A DNA stretch of 64,000 nucleotides. Origin: VXNE01 sp965217825. GTDB taxonomy: Bacteria > Pseudomonadota > Gammaproteobacteria > Pseudomonadales > Azotimanducaceae. Positions within the stretch are counted from its first letter, which is position 1; each line of letters opens with the position of its first letter. The DNA is taken from the NCBI GenBank assembly GCA_965217825.1, contig OZ244571.1, positions 4,154,001 through 4,218,000 of the forward strand, read 5' to 3'. Below are positions 45,157 to 54,386 of this stretch, one piece after another. A program made the translations under genes and the position numbers. The notes beneath the pieces were generated by a model. That model saw only the letters and a program-made list of their open reading frames with translations, made no database searches and had not been told where the DNA came from.

Positions 45157-47637
45157 TCAGCGTCTGCGGGCAATCCCCGTCACGCCGAGCGCTTCAAGTT
45201 CCTCGTACTCCTGATCCGCGATGCCGAGTTCCGCGCGCAGCACCTCGCGGCTGTGTTCGCCGAATCGAGGCGAGTAGCGCGTTGGGGGGCGTGTGCGCGC
45301 CGACAATAGCCAGGGCGCCAACGGCAGAAAGTGCGTGCCGGACTCCGGGTGCGTCACGGGGACCGTGAAGCCGCGTTCGCGGAACTGTGGACTCGGATTC
45401 GCGTACAACGCGTCGAACGGACTGATGGGCGCCGCGCACACGCCCAGACGAGCGAGCGTTGCCGCCGCTTCCTCGGCGTCCAGGTTCGCGCACCAGCGCG
45501 CGAGGGTTCCGTCGAGTGCGTCTTCGTTCGCCTTGCGGGCGGCGATGTCGGCAAAACGGGGATCGTCGAGTCCGATATGCCCGGCGAGCGCCTGCCACGC
45601 CGCATCGGTTTCAACGCCGATGGCGATCCAACCTTCGCCTGCCGCCTTGTAGACGCCGTGCGGCGCGAATTTTGGGTGGCGGTTGCCCTGGGGCCGGCGT
45701 ATCCGGCCGGTGGCGTCGAATTCCATCACTGCGTCACCGACCTGCACGGCGACGGCTTCCGTCATCGCCGCATCGATGCGCTGGCCCTGGCCGGTTCGCG
45801 CGCGGTGGTTGAGCGCCGTCAGAATCGCCCCCGCAAAGTAATAGCCGGAAATGGGATCGGGAATCAGACCTCCGGTATTCGAAGCCGAATCGCCTTCGTA
45901 TCCGTGGATGGAGGACAGCCCGGACATCGGCTCGGTCGTATGGCCGTTGGCCGGATACTCGGCGAAAGGGCCCTGGGTGCCGAACCCTGACACCGACGCG
46001 AAGATGATGTCGGGACGCGCCTTGCGCAGCGTCTGAAGCGTCACTCCCCAACCCGGCATCACGTGGGGGCTGAAGTTGTCGGCGAGGACATCGAACTTCG
46101 GCACCAAGCGCCAGAAGATCTCCTTGCCCCGGGGATGCCTCATGTCCAATGTCATGGCGCGCTTGTTCATGTTCACCGAGTTGTACAGGCCGTTGGTGTT
46201 GAGCCGGCTCTGTTCGATATCCGGCCTGCGCACCGCGGGAGGCACCGGCGCGCCCACGCCGCGCCATATATCGGGTCGTGTGGGCGACTCGACCTGTACG
46301 ACATCGGCACCCAGGAGCGCCAACAGCTCCATGCCGAATGTGCCGGCCCATGCCTGGGTGAACGCCAGCACGCGCAACCCCGTTAGCGGCGCCATCGCGA
46401 TGTCGGGCGGCAGGTTCTCTGCCTGGGCGGTTCGAGGACGTTTCCGCTCCTTGCGTATTTCATCGCCGTGCTCGTCCAGGCCGGGTGCCGGACGCCACAA
46501 TCTCCAGGGTGTCTCCGACAACCGCGCAGGCGCCCCCGTCGCGCGGACGTCACGCTCGCCAACCCGCGTGGAGACGATGAATTCCCGCGCGCGCGATTGC
46601 TCGCTCTCCGCGAGTTCCCGCGCATCCTGCACGACTCCGGAAGGACACCGCAGTCGCGCCAGTTCATGAAATACCTCCCACTTGTCGCGCGTGGCAACCG
46701 CCCCGGCGAGCGCGGCACGAACCGGCTTGGGGTTCCTCGTGTTGCGTCCGGCCCGTGGCAGGTAGAACTCGTCTTCGGCCAACTCGTCAAGCCCCAGAAA
46801 ACGCAAGGCTTCTTCCCAGAGTCCCCAGTCCCCGAAACTCAGGTTCATCGGACCGTTGGCAGCTTGCCACAGGGGCGCCGGTTCCCCTCGATAGCGGGCG
46901 CCATTCGGCCCGTACTCCATTCGGTGTCCACCGACGAATAGCCCGAGCATCGCCCACGGCGCGTTGGTCAGCGCCAGCGCCTCGACCTCGGAGACATCAA
47001 CCCGTTCGCCCGAACCGGTTCGCTCGCGCCGCCACAAGGCGGCGGCCGCGCCGACGAATCCCGCCGCTCCGGCGATATAGCCCGTCTGTCTGACGGGGAG
47101 TTGCAACGGCGGCTCGTTGACCAGCCGGTTGATGGTGCACCACCCGGTGCGCGCGCAGGCCGTCAGGTTGTTGCCGCACACGCCGCTCAAGGGGCCGTCC
47201 AGACCGTGGGGCGTAATGGAGAGGTGAATCGCCCCCGCCGACAGCGCGTCGACGGCGCGGGCAATTGTGTCAGGCCAAGGCCTGATCGCGTTCGTCACGA
47301 GCACATCGGCCGTTTCGGCAAGCCGCGCGACGGCATATGCATCGCGGACCACCACCGAGCGCTTGTTCCAGTTCGCATAGCCATGCATCACCGACCGATC
47401 GAGCCCAGGCCGATCATCGACGAACGGCGGTTCATCGCGCAGCGGATGACCTTCCTCCGGCTCTGCCAAGATCACGTCAGCGCCGAAGTCCGCGAACATG
47501 CGCGCCGCGTAGGCACCGGACAGCTTCTCGGAAAGGTCGAGGACGCGCAGGTGCGCGAAGGCCCTTGGCCCCCCAACCTGCCGCGCACCCGCGACGCCTG
47601 TTTCGTGCGGCCCGTGTTCCGCCGAAGCTTTGGTCAT
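45157..47637 (-). CDS. Fused double CaiB/BaiF CoA-transferase
   Basis: An 826-residue protein with two complete CaiB domains. The first (about 30-395) has LRVLDLSEKLSGAYAARMFA, GADVILAEPEEGHPLRDEPP and RRERTGSGERVDVSEVEALA. The second (about 405-820) has LRVLAFTQAWAGTFGMELLA, GADVVQVESPTRPDIWRGVG, SVSGFGTQGPFAEYPANGHT and NHRARTGQGQRIDAAMTEAV. Fused forms mimic the interlocked dimer. The N half resembles the gene at 40578 and the C half the gene at 39346. ATG at 47637 has GGAGG six bases upstream. Substrate unknown. Upstream lies repeat block 3. Confidence 0.88.
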   Translation of the reverse strand: MTKASAEHGPHETGVAGARQVGGPRAFAHLRVLDLSEKLSGAYAARMFADFGADVILAEPEEGHPLRDEPPFVDDRPGLDRSVMHGYANWNKRSVVVRDAYAVARLAETADVLVTNAIRPWPDTIARAVDALSAGAIHLSITPHGLDGPLSGVCGNNLTACARTGWCTINRLVNEPPLQLPVRQTGYIAGAAGFVGAAAALWRRERTGSGERVDVSEVEALALTNAPWAMLGLFVGGHRMEYGPNGARYRGEPAPLWQAANGPMNLSFGDWGLWEEALRFLGLDELAEDEFYLPRAGRNTRNPKPVRAALAGAVATRDKWEVFHELARLRCPSGVVQDARELAESEQSRAREFIVSTRVGERDVRATGAPARLSETPWRLWRPAPGLDEHGDEIRKERKRPRTAQAENLPPDIAMAPLTGLRVLAFTQAWAGTFGMELLALLGADVVQVESPTRPDIWRGVGAPVPPAVRRPDIEQSRLNTNGLYNSVNMNKRAMTLDMRHPRGKEIFWRLVPKFDVLADNFSPHVMPGWGVTLQTLRKARPDIIFASVSGFGTQGPFAEYPANGHTTEPMSGLSSIHGYEGDSASNTGGLIPDPISGYYFAGAILTALNHRARTGQGQRIDAAMTEAVAVQVGDAVMEFDATGRIRRPQGNRHPKFAPHGVYKAAGEGWIAIGVETDAAWQALAGHIGLDDPRFADIAARKANEDALDGTLARWCANLDAEEAAATLARLGVCAAPISPFDALYANPSPQFRERGFTVPVTHPESGTHFLPLAPWLLSARTRPPTRYSPRFGEHSREVLRAELGIADQEYEELEALGVTGIARRR

Positions 47638-47706
47638 GTTCAACCTCCCTGGTGCGCGAAAGCATCCTTGGCGACAGTCGGACAGTCAACGGTCACAATC
47701 CGCGAT

Positions 47707-47817
47707 GGGTGTCCCCGAATCATGGGTGTCCCTGAATCATGGGTGTCCCTATGTCGTGGGTGTCCCTGAATCATGGGTGTCCCTATGTCGTGGGTGTCCC
47801 TAAATCATGGGTGTCCT
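47707..47817. repeat. Tandem 17-bp GGGTGTCCC repeats, block 3
   Basis: Seven units, strictly 17 bp apart, beginning GGGTGTCCCTGAATCAT or GGGTGTCCCTATGTCGT, the two variants partly alternating; the last is partial. The core is the reverse complement of GGGACACCC in blocks 1 and 2. It separates the fused CaiB gene and the spondin-N gene, which point away from each other; the 307-bp gap between them otherwise shows nothing I recognise. Confidence 0.9.
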
Positions 47818-47944
47818 AAACTCGCATGCGCATGTCAGGCACAATCGGCGTTGTCCGCTGTCGAACCAAGGACGGAACGCGGGAGCGGAGGATGAGCGCC
47901 GCCTGTCGGTGCTTTGGAGGATTTCCCAAACTGATCGACCTCAG

Positions 47945-49237
47945 ATGACATTTGGTTACACAAACAAGCGGCTTCGTGGAATGCGCGTGCTTGTCCTGGC
48001 GGTGTTCGCCCTGGCCATCGGGGACCTCGCCCGCGCGGAGATGGCTACCTATCGCGTGACGTTTCAGGGGAGCTGGACCACGGCCAGCACGCCCGGCGGC
48101 GTGGTTCGGAGCGCGCACTTCACTACACTGATTGGCGCGGTCCACAACCCGAACGTGACCTTCTGGCAAAGCGGCGGCGTTGCGAGTCCCGGAATAGAGC
48201 AAGTCGCGGAAACGGGGGTAACTCGATCCTTCAGGGCCGAAATCGAGCGCAGCTCGCATGTATTCGCCGTCATCCAGGAGGGTGTGTCGTTCGGCGGAAC
48301 GGGCAGGGCCGCGTTCGACCTCCAAGTGCCCGCCGATCACCCGCTGATCACTTTGGTATCGATGATCGGTCCGAGCCCGGATTGGTTCGTCGGCGTCTCC
48401 GGCTTGTCGCTGCTCGACAGCGAGGGACAATGGATGTCCGAGCGACAGGTCGCCCTGTATCCGTACGACGCCGGCACGGAGGACGGAAACGAGTTTTCCT
48501 TGAGCAATCCCCCGACCAATCCCCGGGGAACGATCATGAGCATACGGGGCACCGGCAAGTTCTCGGACCAGCCCATGGCCATGCTGATATTCGACCTGCA
48601 AACCGCCGACCCGCGGCTGGGTCAAGTGACGGGAGTGACCGTGACGCCGGGCATCGAAACGCTTGTCGTATCGTGGAACGCGGTGACCGGCGCCACCGGG
48701 TACAAGGTGCAGTGGAAATCCGGCAACGAAGCGTTTGGCGAGGAGCGCGAGCACATCGTTGTCGACGGGGCCACCACCAGCTACACGATTGTCAACCTGA
48801 CGGCGGGCACGCTGTATTCCGTGCGTGTGATCGCTACCAGGTCATCCGCCCACGAAGGACCGCGATCTGCGGTCGTGACTGGAACACCCCTGACCGCGCC
48901 TCTCCCATCCGAACTTCTCACCGGAGGCGATGTGGCCACCATCGATCTGGCGAGTCTATTCGCCAACGGCCGGGACGAACCGCTGACCTACGCCGCAGAG
49001 TCCAGCGATCCGACGCTGATCACGGTAACGTTGGACGGCAGCAAGCTCAGCATCGTTTCGAACGAGGACGGCAAGGAAGGCGTGGCGACCGTGACGGTGA
49101 CGGCAACGGATGTTGATGGCGTAACGATGCAGCGTTCCTTCGACGTCACCGTAGGGCCGGTGTCGGGCATACTGCGGGGTTGGCGCCGGGCGTTCTTTGA
49201 AGTGGTCGTGGACCGGGAGGAAGGCGAGTCAAGGTAG
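47945..49237 (+). CDS. Secreted spondin-N / fibronectin type III protein
   Basis: A 430-residue exported protein. The signal region is GMRVLVLAVFALAIGDLARA. The spondin-N domain follows: TYRVTFQGSWTTASTPGGVV, AVHNPNVTFWQSGGVASPGI, GLSLLDSEGQW and DAGTEDGNEFSLSNPPTNPR. A fibronectin type III domain follows (VTGVTVTPGIETLVVSWNAV to SVRVIATRSS), then a cadherin/PKD-like end (LASLFANGRDEPLTYAAESS). The last 25 residues (GILRGWRRAFFEVV) look like a broken continuation, so the gene may be truncated. Start is either ATG 47945 or ATG 47981. Such domains mediate adhesion and are often found in host-associated bacteria. Confidence 0.75.
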   Translation: MTFGYTNKRLRGMRVLVLAVFALAIGDLARAEMATYRVTFQGSWTTASTPGGVVRSAHFTTLIGAVHNPNVTFWQSGGVASPGIEQVAETGVTRSFRAEIERSSHVFAVIQEGVSFGGTGRAAFDLQVPADHPLITLVSMIGPSPDWFVGVSGLSLLDSEGQWMSERQVALYPYDAGTEDGNEFSLSNPPTNPRGTIMSIRGTGKFSDQPMAMLIFDLQTADPRLGQVTGVTVTPGIETLVVSWNAVTGATGYKVQWKSGNEAFGEEREHIVVDGATTSYTIVNLTAGTLYSVRVIATRSSAHEGPRSAVVTGTPLTAPLPSELLTGGDVATIDLASLFANGRDEPLTYAAESSDPTLITVTLDGSKLSIVSNEDGKEGVATVTVTATDVDGVTMQRSFDVTVGPVSGILRGWRRAFFEVVVDREEGESR

Positions 49238-49391
49238 GCCGCTTCCCCGCTTCGATCAAAGCTGGCAGCCGGACGCGCGGGGTCGCGGCGGCGACTGAGG
49301 AAAACTGGCGCGCTATTTGGGCCCCGCTGCCGACCTTGTTTCGTACTCCGAACGCGATAGACTTCGCGCGCTTCGCCCACCTGGATGTCCT

Positions 49392-51302
49392 ATGCGAAAC
49401 CTGCTGATTGCGCCGCTGTGCGCGCTGCTCGTCTGTGTCTACGCGACTCCGGCCATGGCGGGCGGCGTCATCGAGGCGCATGCGGATGGCGCCGTCGAAG
49501 AAGCCACGCCCTGGACCAGCCTGACGCCGAACGACGCCGACGACCTGTTCCACTTCGTCATCGTCTCCGACCGCACCGGCGGCGAGCGGCGGGGGGTCTT
49601 CCCGGCGGCGATGCCGAAGATCAATCTGCTGGAGCCGGCATTCGTGATCAGCGTCGGCGACCTGATAGCGGGCTACACCGAGGATCAGTCACGGCTCGAC
49701 CGTGAGTGGGACGAGGTCGAGCAGTCCATCAGTGCACTTGAAACCCCGTTCTTTTACGCCGTCGGCAACCACGACATGAGCAACGCCGTGATGGCCGAAA
49801 CCTGGCAGCGGCGGTTCGGTCCCTCGTACTACAGATTCGTGTACAAGGACGTGTTGTTCCTGGTCCTCAACTCCGAACTGTTCGGAATGGTGAGCGATCC
49901 GCAGTCCGCCGTGCCGGGACCGTGGACGCAGGCGGAGCAACTCGCCTTCATCGAACGGACCCTCGCCGAGCACCCCGATCCGCGCTGGACGATCGTGATC
50001 ATCCACCAACCCCTTTGGGATTACAGAAACGTGCGCGGCGATTGGCCGCTGGTGGAAGAACTGCTGGGAGAGCGGGCCTACACGGTGTTCGCCGGACACT
50101 TCCACCGGTACGTGAAGCATGTCCGCAACGACCGCAAGTACATCACGTTGGCTACCACCGGCGGTGGTAGCAAGATGCGCGGTCCCGTCTATGGTGAGTT
50201 CGACCACATCGCCTGGATATCCATGACGGACAACGGCCCGCGAATCGCGAACCTGTTGCTCGATGGCATCCACGACGAAAACGTGTCCACGGCGGCCACG
50301 CGCGCCACGATTCGGTCCCTGAAAGACGCCGTCGTCTCGCTTCCCATGTTAGGCGAGGGAGACTACTTTGAAAGTGGCTCCATGGCGTTCGAGATAGCCA
50401 ATCCCGGCGAGGCCGAACTTCGCGTCTCGCCGCTGGCACAGGGCGGACCGCATCTGCGTGTCAGCGGGGGCTTGAGAGAACTCGTTCTCGCCCCCGGCGA
50501 TCGGGAACGCGTCGAAATCCAACTGGAAACAGACACGCCCGTGGCGTACGGCGCACTCGCGCCAGGCCGTATCACCTGGTCCATGGAAACCGTCTTCGAC
50601 GGGCGGCCCCTGGTCGTCCAATCGAAATCGGCCCTGCTTCCGGTGGCGCCGCTGCTGTTGCCGACCGGGACGGCGCCCACTGTCGACGGCGACCTGACCG
50701 ATTGGGACGCCCTGCCCTTCGTCGTCGACCGCCAGGGCGATATCGACTCCCCCACAGCCACGGCGGAAGACGTTTCCTACCGCTTCGGAGTTCTGGAATC
50801 AGGAGGCGACGTCTACTTCGGTATCGCGGTCACCGACGACAACATCGACGCAGCCGAGGACGAAAGCCCGAGATACCAGGATCACGCGCGCGTCACCGTG
50901 GATGCGCGGCCCGACCCCGAGCGCTCGGAGAATCATTCGCTGTCCGAGGCGATGCGCGCCGGTCACCTGCAGCAAATCGCGCATGACTACATGACGCTGG
51001 CGGACGCCCGCGAGGATAAGGTCATCGCCTTCCTCGATGGCGCGCGCGCCGCGGTCGAGTGGCGAACTGTTCGCACGCCAAACGGCTACAACGCCGAGGC
51101 AAAGGTGTCGGGCGCATTCCTTGACACTGTGCAGGGCAAGCGCTGGGATGCGCTGCGCATCGGCGTCACCGTGGCCGACTTCGACCAGGGCGAAACGACC
51201 AGCGTCTACCTGAATTGGCAACCGTGGCGAATGGGCACCGCGCCCGTGGCGGCATCCGGCACATTCGTGCGCACCGATGTGCCACAACCCGATCCGGAGT
51301 GA
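49392..51302 (+). CDS. Secreted metallophosphoesterase with C-terminal carbohydrate-binding-like domain
   Basis: A 636-residue protein with a signal peptide (NLLIAPLCALLVCVYATPAM, cleavage near AMA|GG). The calcineurin-like domain has FVIVSDRTGG (Asp without the usual His), PAFVISVGDLIAGY (GD), FFYAVGNHDM (GNHD), TIVIIHQPLWD and TVFAGHFHRYVKHV (GHxH). The C-terminus TAPTVDGDLTDWDALPFVVD to the end resembles a CBM9/DOMON-like sugar-binding domain. Substrate unknown; periplasmic or surface phosphodiesterase is likely. ATG at 49392. Confidence 0.85.
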   Translation: MRNLLIAPLCALLVCVYATPAMAGGVIEAHADGAVEEATPWTSLTPNDADDLFHFVIVSDRTGGERRGVFPAAMPKINLLEPAFVISVGDLIAGYTEDQSRLDREWDEVEQSISALETPFFYAVGNHDMSNAVMAETWQRRFGPSYYRFVYKDVLFLVLNSELFGMVSDPQSAVPGPWTQAEQLAFIERTLAEHPDPRWTIVIIHQPLWDYRNVRGDWPLVEELLGERAYTVFAGHFHRYVKHVRNDRKYITLATTGGGSKMRGPVYGEFDHIAWISMTDNGPRIANLLLDGIHDENVSTAATRATIRSLKDAVVSLPMLGEGDYFESGSMAFEIANPGEAELRVSPLAQGGPHLRVSGGLRELVLAPGDRERVEIQLETDTPVAYGALAPGRITWSMETVFDGRPLVVQSKSALLPVAPLLLPTGTAPTVDGDLTDWDALPFVVDRQGDIDSPTATAEDVSYRFGVLESGGDVYFGIAVTDDNIDAAEDESPRYQDHARVTVDARPDPERSENHSLSEAMRAGHLQQIAHDYMTLADAREDKVIAFLDGARAAVEWRTVRTPNGYNAEAKVSGAFLDTVQGKRWDALRIGVTVADFDQGETTSVYLNWQPWRMGTAPVAASGTFVRTDVPQPDPE

Positions 51303-51917
51303 TCAGGCGGCGTATCCCCAGTAGGTGAAAGCCGCAAACCTGGGCGTAGACGGCAGGTACATCGTCTCAAGTCGTCCGACAACAAAACCGCCGTCCGCCA
51401 GCAGGCGGGGAATGTCGCGGTTCAAATGACAACCGCCAGCGATCCTTGACCAGAGCGGATCGAGGCGATCCTGCCAACGTCGAACCGATTCGTCCGGCGC
51501 CCTGCCGTGTTCGCTGAACAGCAGTCGGCCGCCTGGCTTGAGCACGCGGCGCATCTGCTCAAGGGCAGTTTTCCAACCGCCGATGGTGCATAGCGTATAG
51601 GTGAGAACGACCGTGTCGGCGCTATTGTCTTGCAGCGGAATCTCTTCGGCGGGAAGGCCGAGCCAGCGCAACTCGAACGGTGCCGATTCAACCCGTGCCC
51701 GCGCCTTCTTGCGCATTCCCTCCGACGGTTCCAGTCCCCAGACAAGCTCGACCTTGTCGACGTTGTAGAAAGGGATGTTGAGGCCGGAACCCATGCCCAC
51801 CTCCAGGACCCGTCCTTCTGCGTGCGGGACCACCTTCTCGCGCTGCCTGCTGACGGGCTTGGCGGCGCATCCCTGATCAATGCAGTGGGGCAGGATGCGA
51901 TTGCTGTAGAAGCCCAT
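51303..51917 (-). CDS. Class I SAM-dependent methyltransferase (UbiE/MenG-like)
   Basis: A 204-residue methyltransferase: MGFYSNRILPHCIDQGCAAK, GRVLEVGMGSGLNIPFYNVD (motif I), VVLTYTLCTIGGWKTALEQM and LKPGGRLLFSEHGRAPDESV. It resembles membrane-lipid or thiol methyltransferases of the methyltransferase-like 7 group. The ATG at 51917 is preceded by GGAGGGT. Intact. Confidence 0.85.
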   Translation of the reverse strand: MGFYSNRILPHCIDQGCAAKPVSRQREKVVPHAEGRVLEVGMGSGLNIPFYNVDKVELVWGLEPSEGMRKKARARVESAPFELRWLGLPAEEIPLQDNSADTVVLTYTLCTIGGWKTALEQMRRVLKPGGRLLFSEHGRAPDESVRRWQDRLDPLWSRIAGGCHLNRDIPRLLADGGFVVGRLETMYLPSTPRFAAFTYWGYAA

Positions 51918-52017
51918 GTCCGACCCTCCATGGTTCAATGCGCGATTGTAACCGTCGCTCGGTCATTCCACGTCTTTGGCCGAACCATGGTTGCCCGTCG
52001 CCCGGAGTTGCGGCACG

Positions 52018-52284
52018 ATGGCGATGGTTTCCGATACGGAGATGGCGATGGGCGAGAAATCGACCGGCGCGGGCGACGGAATCGCTACCGTCGGCTGGAT
52101 TCTGTTCGCGGTGGGGCTGGTTGTCGCGGCCGCGCTGGGTTTCCGTGCTTTCATGCAGGCGCCGGCGATCACCAAGTTCATTTTCGTGGCGATCTATGGC
52201 GGCCTCGGCCTGTTGTTGGTGTCGGTATTGCGACAGCGGCTGATCGAGCGCAAGAACGACAAGTACTCTGACGTGGAGATCTGA
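52018..52284 (+). CDS. Small membrane protein upstream of YbjQ
   Basis: About 88 residues with two hydrophobic segments (IATVGWILFAVGLVVAAALG and FIFVAIYGGLGLLLVSVL) and a basic end (RQRLIERKNDKYSDVEI). The gene ends two bases before ybjQ, so the two are in an operon. Start uncertain: ATG at 52018 or 52042. I do not recognise the family. Confidence 0.6.
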   Translation: MAMVSDTEMAMGEKSTGAGDGIATVGWILFAVGLVVAAALGFRAFMQAPAITKFIFVAIYGGLGLLLVSVLRQRLIERKNDKYSDVEI

Positions 52285-52286
52285 GC

Positions 52287-52610
52287 ATGATCGTTGTCAC
52301 ATCCGAGACCATCACCGGCAAACGCATCGTCAAGACGCTCGGCCTGGTGCGAGGCAACACGGTTCGCGCGCGCCACATCGGGCGCGACATCATGGCCGGG
52401 CTGCGGAACATCGTCGGCGGCGAGATTCCCGAGTACGGGAAGCTCATCGCCGAGAGCCGCGAGCAGTCCCTCGACCGCATGATCGCCGACTCCGCGAAAC
52501 TCGGCGCGAACGCCATCGTCGCCACGCGCTTCAGCACCTCCGTGATGATGGGCGGCGCCGCTGAACTACTCGCAGTGGGCACGGCTGTCATCGTCGAAGA
52601 CGAACCTTAA
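52287..52610 (+). CDS. ybjQ: YbjQ family heavy-metal-binding-domain protein
   Basis: A 107-residue protein of the UPF0145 family, which assembles into pentameric rings; function unknown. MIVVTSETITGKRIVKTLGL, RARHIGRDIMAGLRNIVGGE, SREQSLDRMIADSAKLGANA and IVATRFSTSVMMGGAAELLA are all present. It overlaps no gene; the D-aminoacylase starts 11 bases later. Intact. Confidence 0.92.
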   Translation: MIVVTSETITGKRIVKTLGLVRGNTVRARHIGRDIMAGLRNIVGGEIPEYGKLIAESREQSLDRMIADSAKLGANAIVATRFSTSVMMGGAAELLAVGTAVIVEDEP

Positions 52611-52621
52611 GGAGCAACACA

Positions 52622-54322
52622 ATGCGATACGACCTGGTCATAAAGAACGGTTCCATCATCGACGGCTCGGGCGCGCCCGCATACCGCGCGGACCTGGGCA
52701 TCGTCGATGGCAAGATCGCCTGCATCGGCCGGATTCCCGAGAAGGGAGCGGACAACATCGACGCCGAAGGTCACGTCGTCGCCCCCGGTTTCGTCGACGG
52801 CCACACGCACATGGACGCCCAGGTGTTCTGGGATCCCATCGGCTCGTGTTCCTGCTACCACGGCGTCACAAGCGTCGTCATGGGCAACTGCGGCTTCACC
52901 CTGGCGCCGTGCCGGGAAGCGGAGGCCGACCTGGTGTTCCGCAACCTGGAGCGGGCGGAGGACATCTCCCGCAAGGCCATGCTGGCCGGCATACGCTGGC
53001 GCTGGGAAAGCTATCCGGAGTACCTGGATGTGCTCGACGCCTTGCCCAAGGGGATCAACTACGCCGGGTACATCGGTCACTCCGCCCTGCGCACCTACGT
53101 CATGGGACAAAGGGCATTCACCGATCCGGCGACCGACGACGACCTCGCCCGCATGTGCGCCATCGTCCAGCAAGCGGTGCGCTCGGGTGCCGTCGGCTTC
53201 TCCACCTCGCGCACCCCCAATCACGAGACCTCCGACCACAAGCCCGTGGCGAGCCGCATCGCCCAATGGAGCGAAGTGCGCGCCATCGTCAACGCCATGC
53301 GAGAAACCGGCGCCGGCATGTTCGAGATTGCGGGCGAGCCGGATCGGGAGAATACCGGCGACTATCAGGACCGGCTGAAGCAACTGAGTATCGAGTCCGG
53401 CGCGCCGATCACCTGGGGCCTGTTCAGTTCTCGCCAAGCGCCCGACAAGTGGCGCCGCTCGCTCGACCTGCTCGACGAGACCGCCGCCGACGGCGGGAAC
53501 ATGTTCGCCCAGGTGCATTCGCGGGCGTTGAACATCCTGTACACGTTCGAATCGTATACGCCCCTGGACCCCTGGTATGTCTGGCGCGACATTCGCGCGT
53601 TGCCGCTCCCGGAACAGAAGGCGAAACTGCAGGATCCCGTCATCAAGGCCAGGCTCGTGGACGTTGCGGGACGCCCCAGCGAACGTCACAAGAGACGCGG
53701 AGTCCATCTGCCCCCGCCGGACTGGGACTGGATCTTCATCATGGAGTCGATGTCCGCGGGTAACGAGCGGCGAATGTCCGAGGTTGCGGCCGAGCGCGGC
53801 GTGCCGCCGGCCGAACTCATGATCGACCTGGCGCTGGAACACGATTTCAAGATCTTCTTCCGCAAACCGCTCAACAACGACGTGGACGACCACGTCCTGG
53901 AAATGATGCGGCACCCCCGTACGGTCGTGACGTTCTCCGACTCCGGCGCCCACGTCTCCCAGATCATGGACAGCTCCCTACAAACGCACGTCTTCAGCCA
54001 CTGGGTGCGGGACAAGCAGGCGCTGACCCTGGAGCAGGCGGTGCGCATGGTGACCTCGGTACCGGCAAGGCGTTGGGGCTTGTGGGACCGGGGCTTGCTG
54101 CGTCCGGGTTTCGCCGCCGATGTCACCGTCTTCGACCCCGCCGCAATCGCGCCGCGCATGCCCGAGGTGGTGCACGATCTGCCCGGCGGAGGCAGGCGGT
54201 TCAAACAGACTGCGGACGGAATCAAGGCGACCGTCGTCAACGGCGCAGTGCTGTTGCGCGACAACGCGCACACGGGCGCCGCCTCCGGTCGCCTACTGCG
54301 CGGACCCCTCGCCAGCGCCTGA
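52622..54322 (+). CDS. N-acyl-D-amino-acid deacylase/D-aminoacylase family amidohydrolase
   Basis: A 566-residue zinc amidohydrolase. YDLVIKNGSIIDGSGAPAYR, APGFVDGHTHMDAQVFWDPI (HxH metal motif), GVTSVVMGNCGFTLAPC, MFAQVHSRALN, and FSDSGAHVSQIMDSS (metal Asp) define the family, and PGFAADVTVFDPAAI the returning beta-sandwich. Members hydrolyse N-acyl-D-amino acids or related imides. GGAGCAACACA precedes the ATG. Intact. Confidence 0.9.
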   Translation: MRYDLVIKNGSIIDGSGAPAYRADLGIVDGKIACIGRIPEKGADNIDAEGHVVAPGFVDGHTHMDAQVFWDPIGSCSCYHGVTSVVMGNCGFTLAPCREAEADLVFRNLERAEDISRKAMLAGIRWRWESYPEYLDVLDALPKGINYAGYIGHSALRTYVMGQRAFTDPATDDDLARMCAIVQQAVRSGAVGFSTSRTPNHETSDHKPVASRIAQWSEVRAIVNAMRETGAGMFEIAGEPDRENTGDYQDRLKQLSIESGAPITWGLFSSRQAPDKWRRSLDLLDETAADGGNMFAQVHSRALNILYTFESYTPLDPWYVWRDIRALPLPEQKAKLQDPVIKARLVDVAGRPSERHKRRGVHLPPPDWDWIFIMESMSAGNERRMSEVAAERGVPPAELMIDLALEHDFKIFFRKPLNNDVDDHVLEMMRHPRTVVTFSDSGAHVSQIMDSSLQTHVFSHWVRDKQALTLEQAVRMVTSVPARRWGLWDRGLLRPGFAADVTVFDPAAIAPRMPEVVHDLPGGGRRFKQTADGIKATVVNGAVLLRDNAHTGAASGRLLRGPLASA

Positions 54323-54386
54323 TAGACCACCGGCTCTGAAGAGTCCCTGGACCGGGGCATCACAGTTGCGCCCCAACGCTACGACG

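Noticed and set aside
47707..47817. CRISPR array
   Set aside because: A 17-bp perfect tandem period with no unique spacers.
52287..52610. Metal-resistance gene from the name heavy-metal-binding domain
   Set aside because: YbjQ has no conserved metal ligands that I can see here; function remains unknown.
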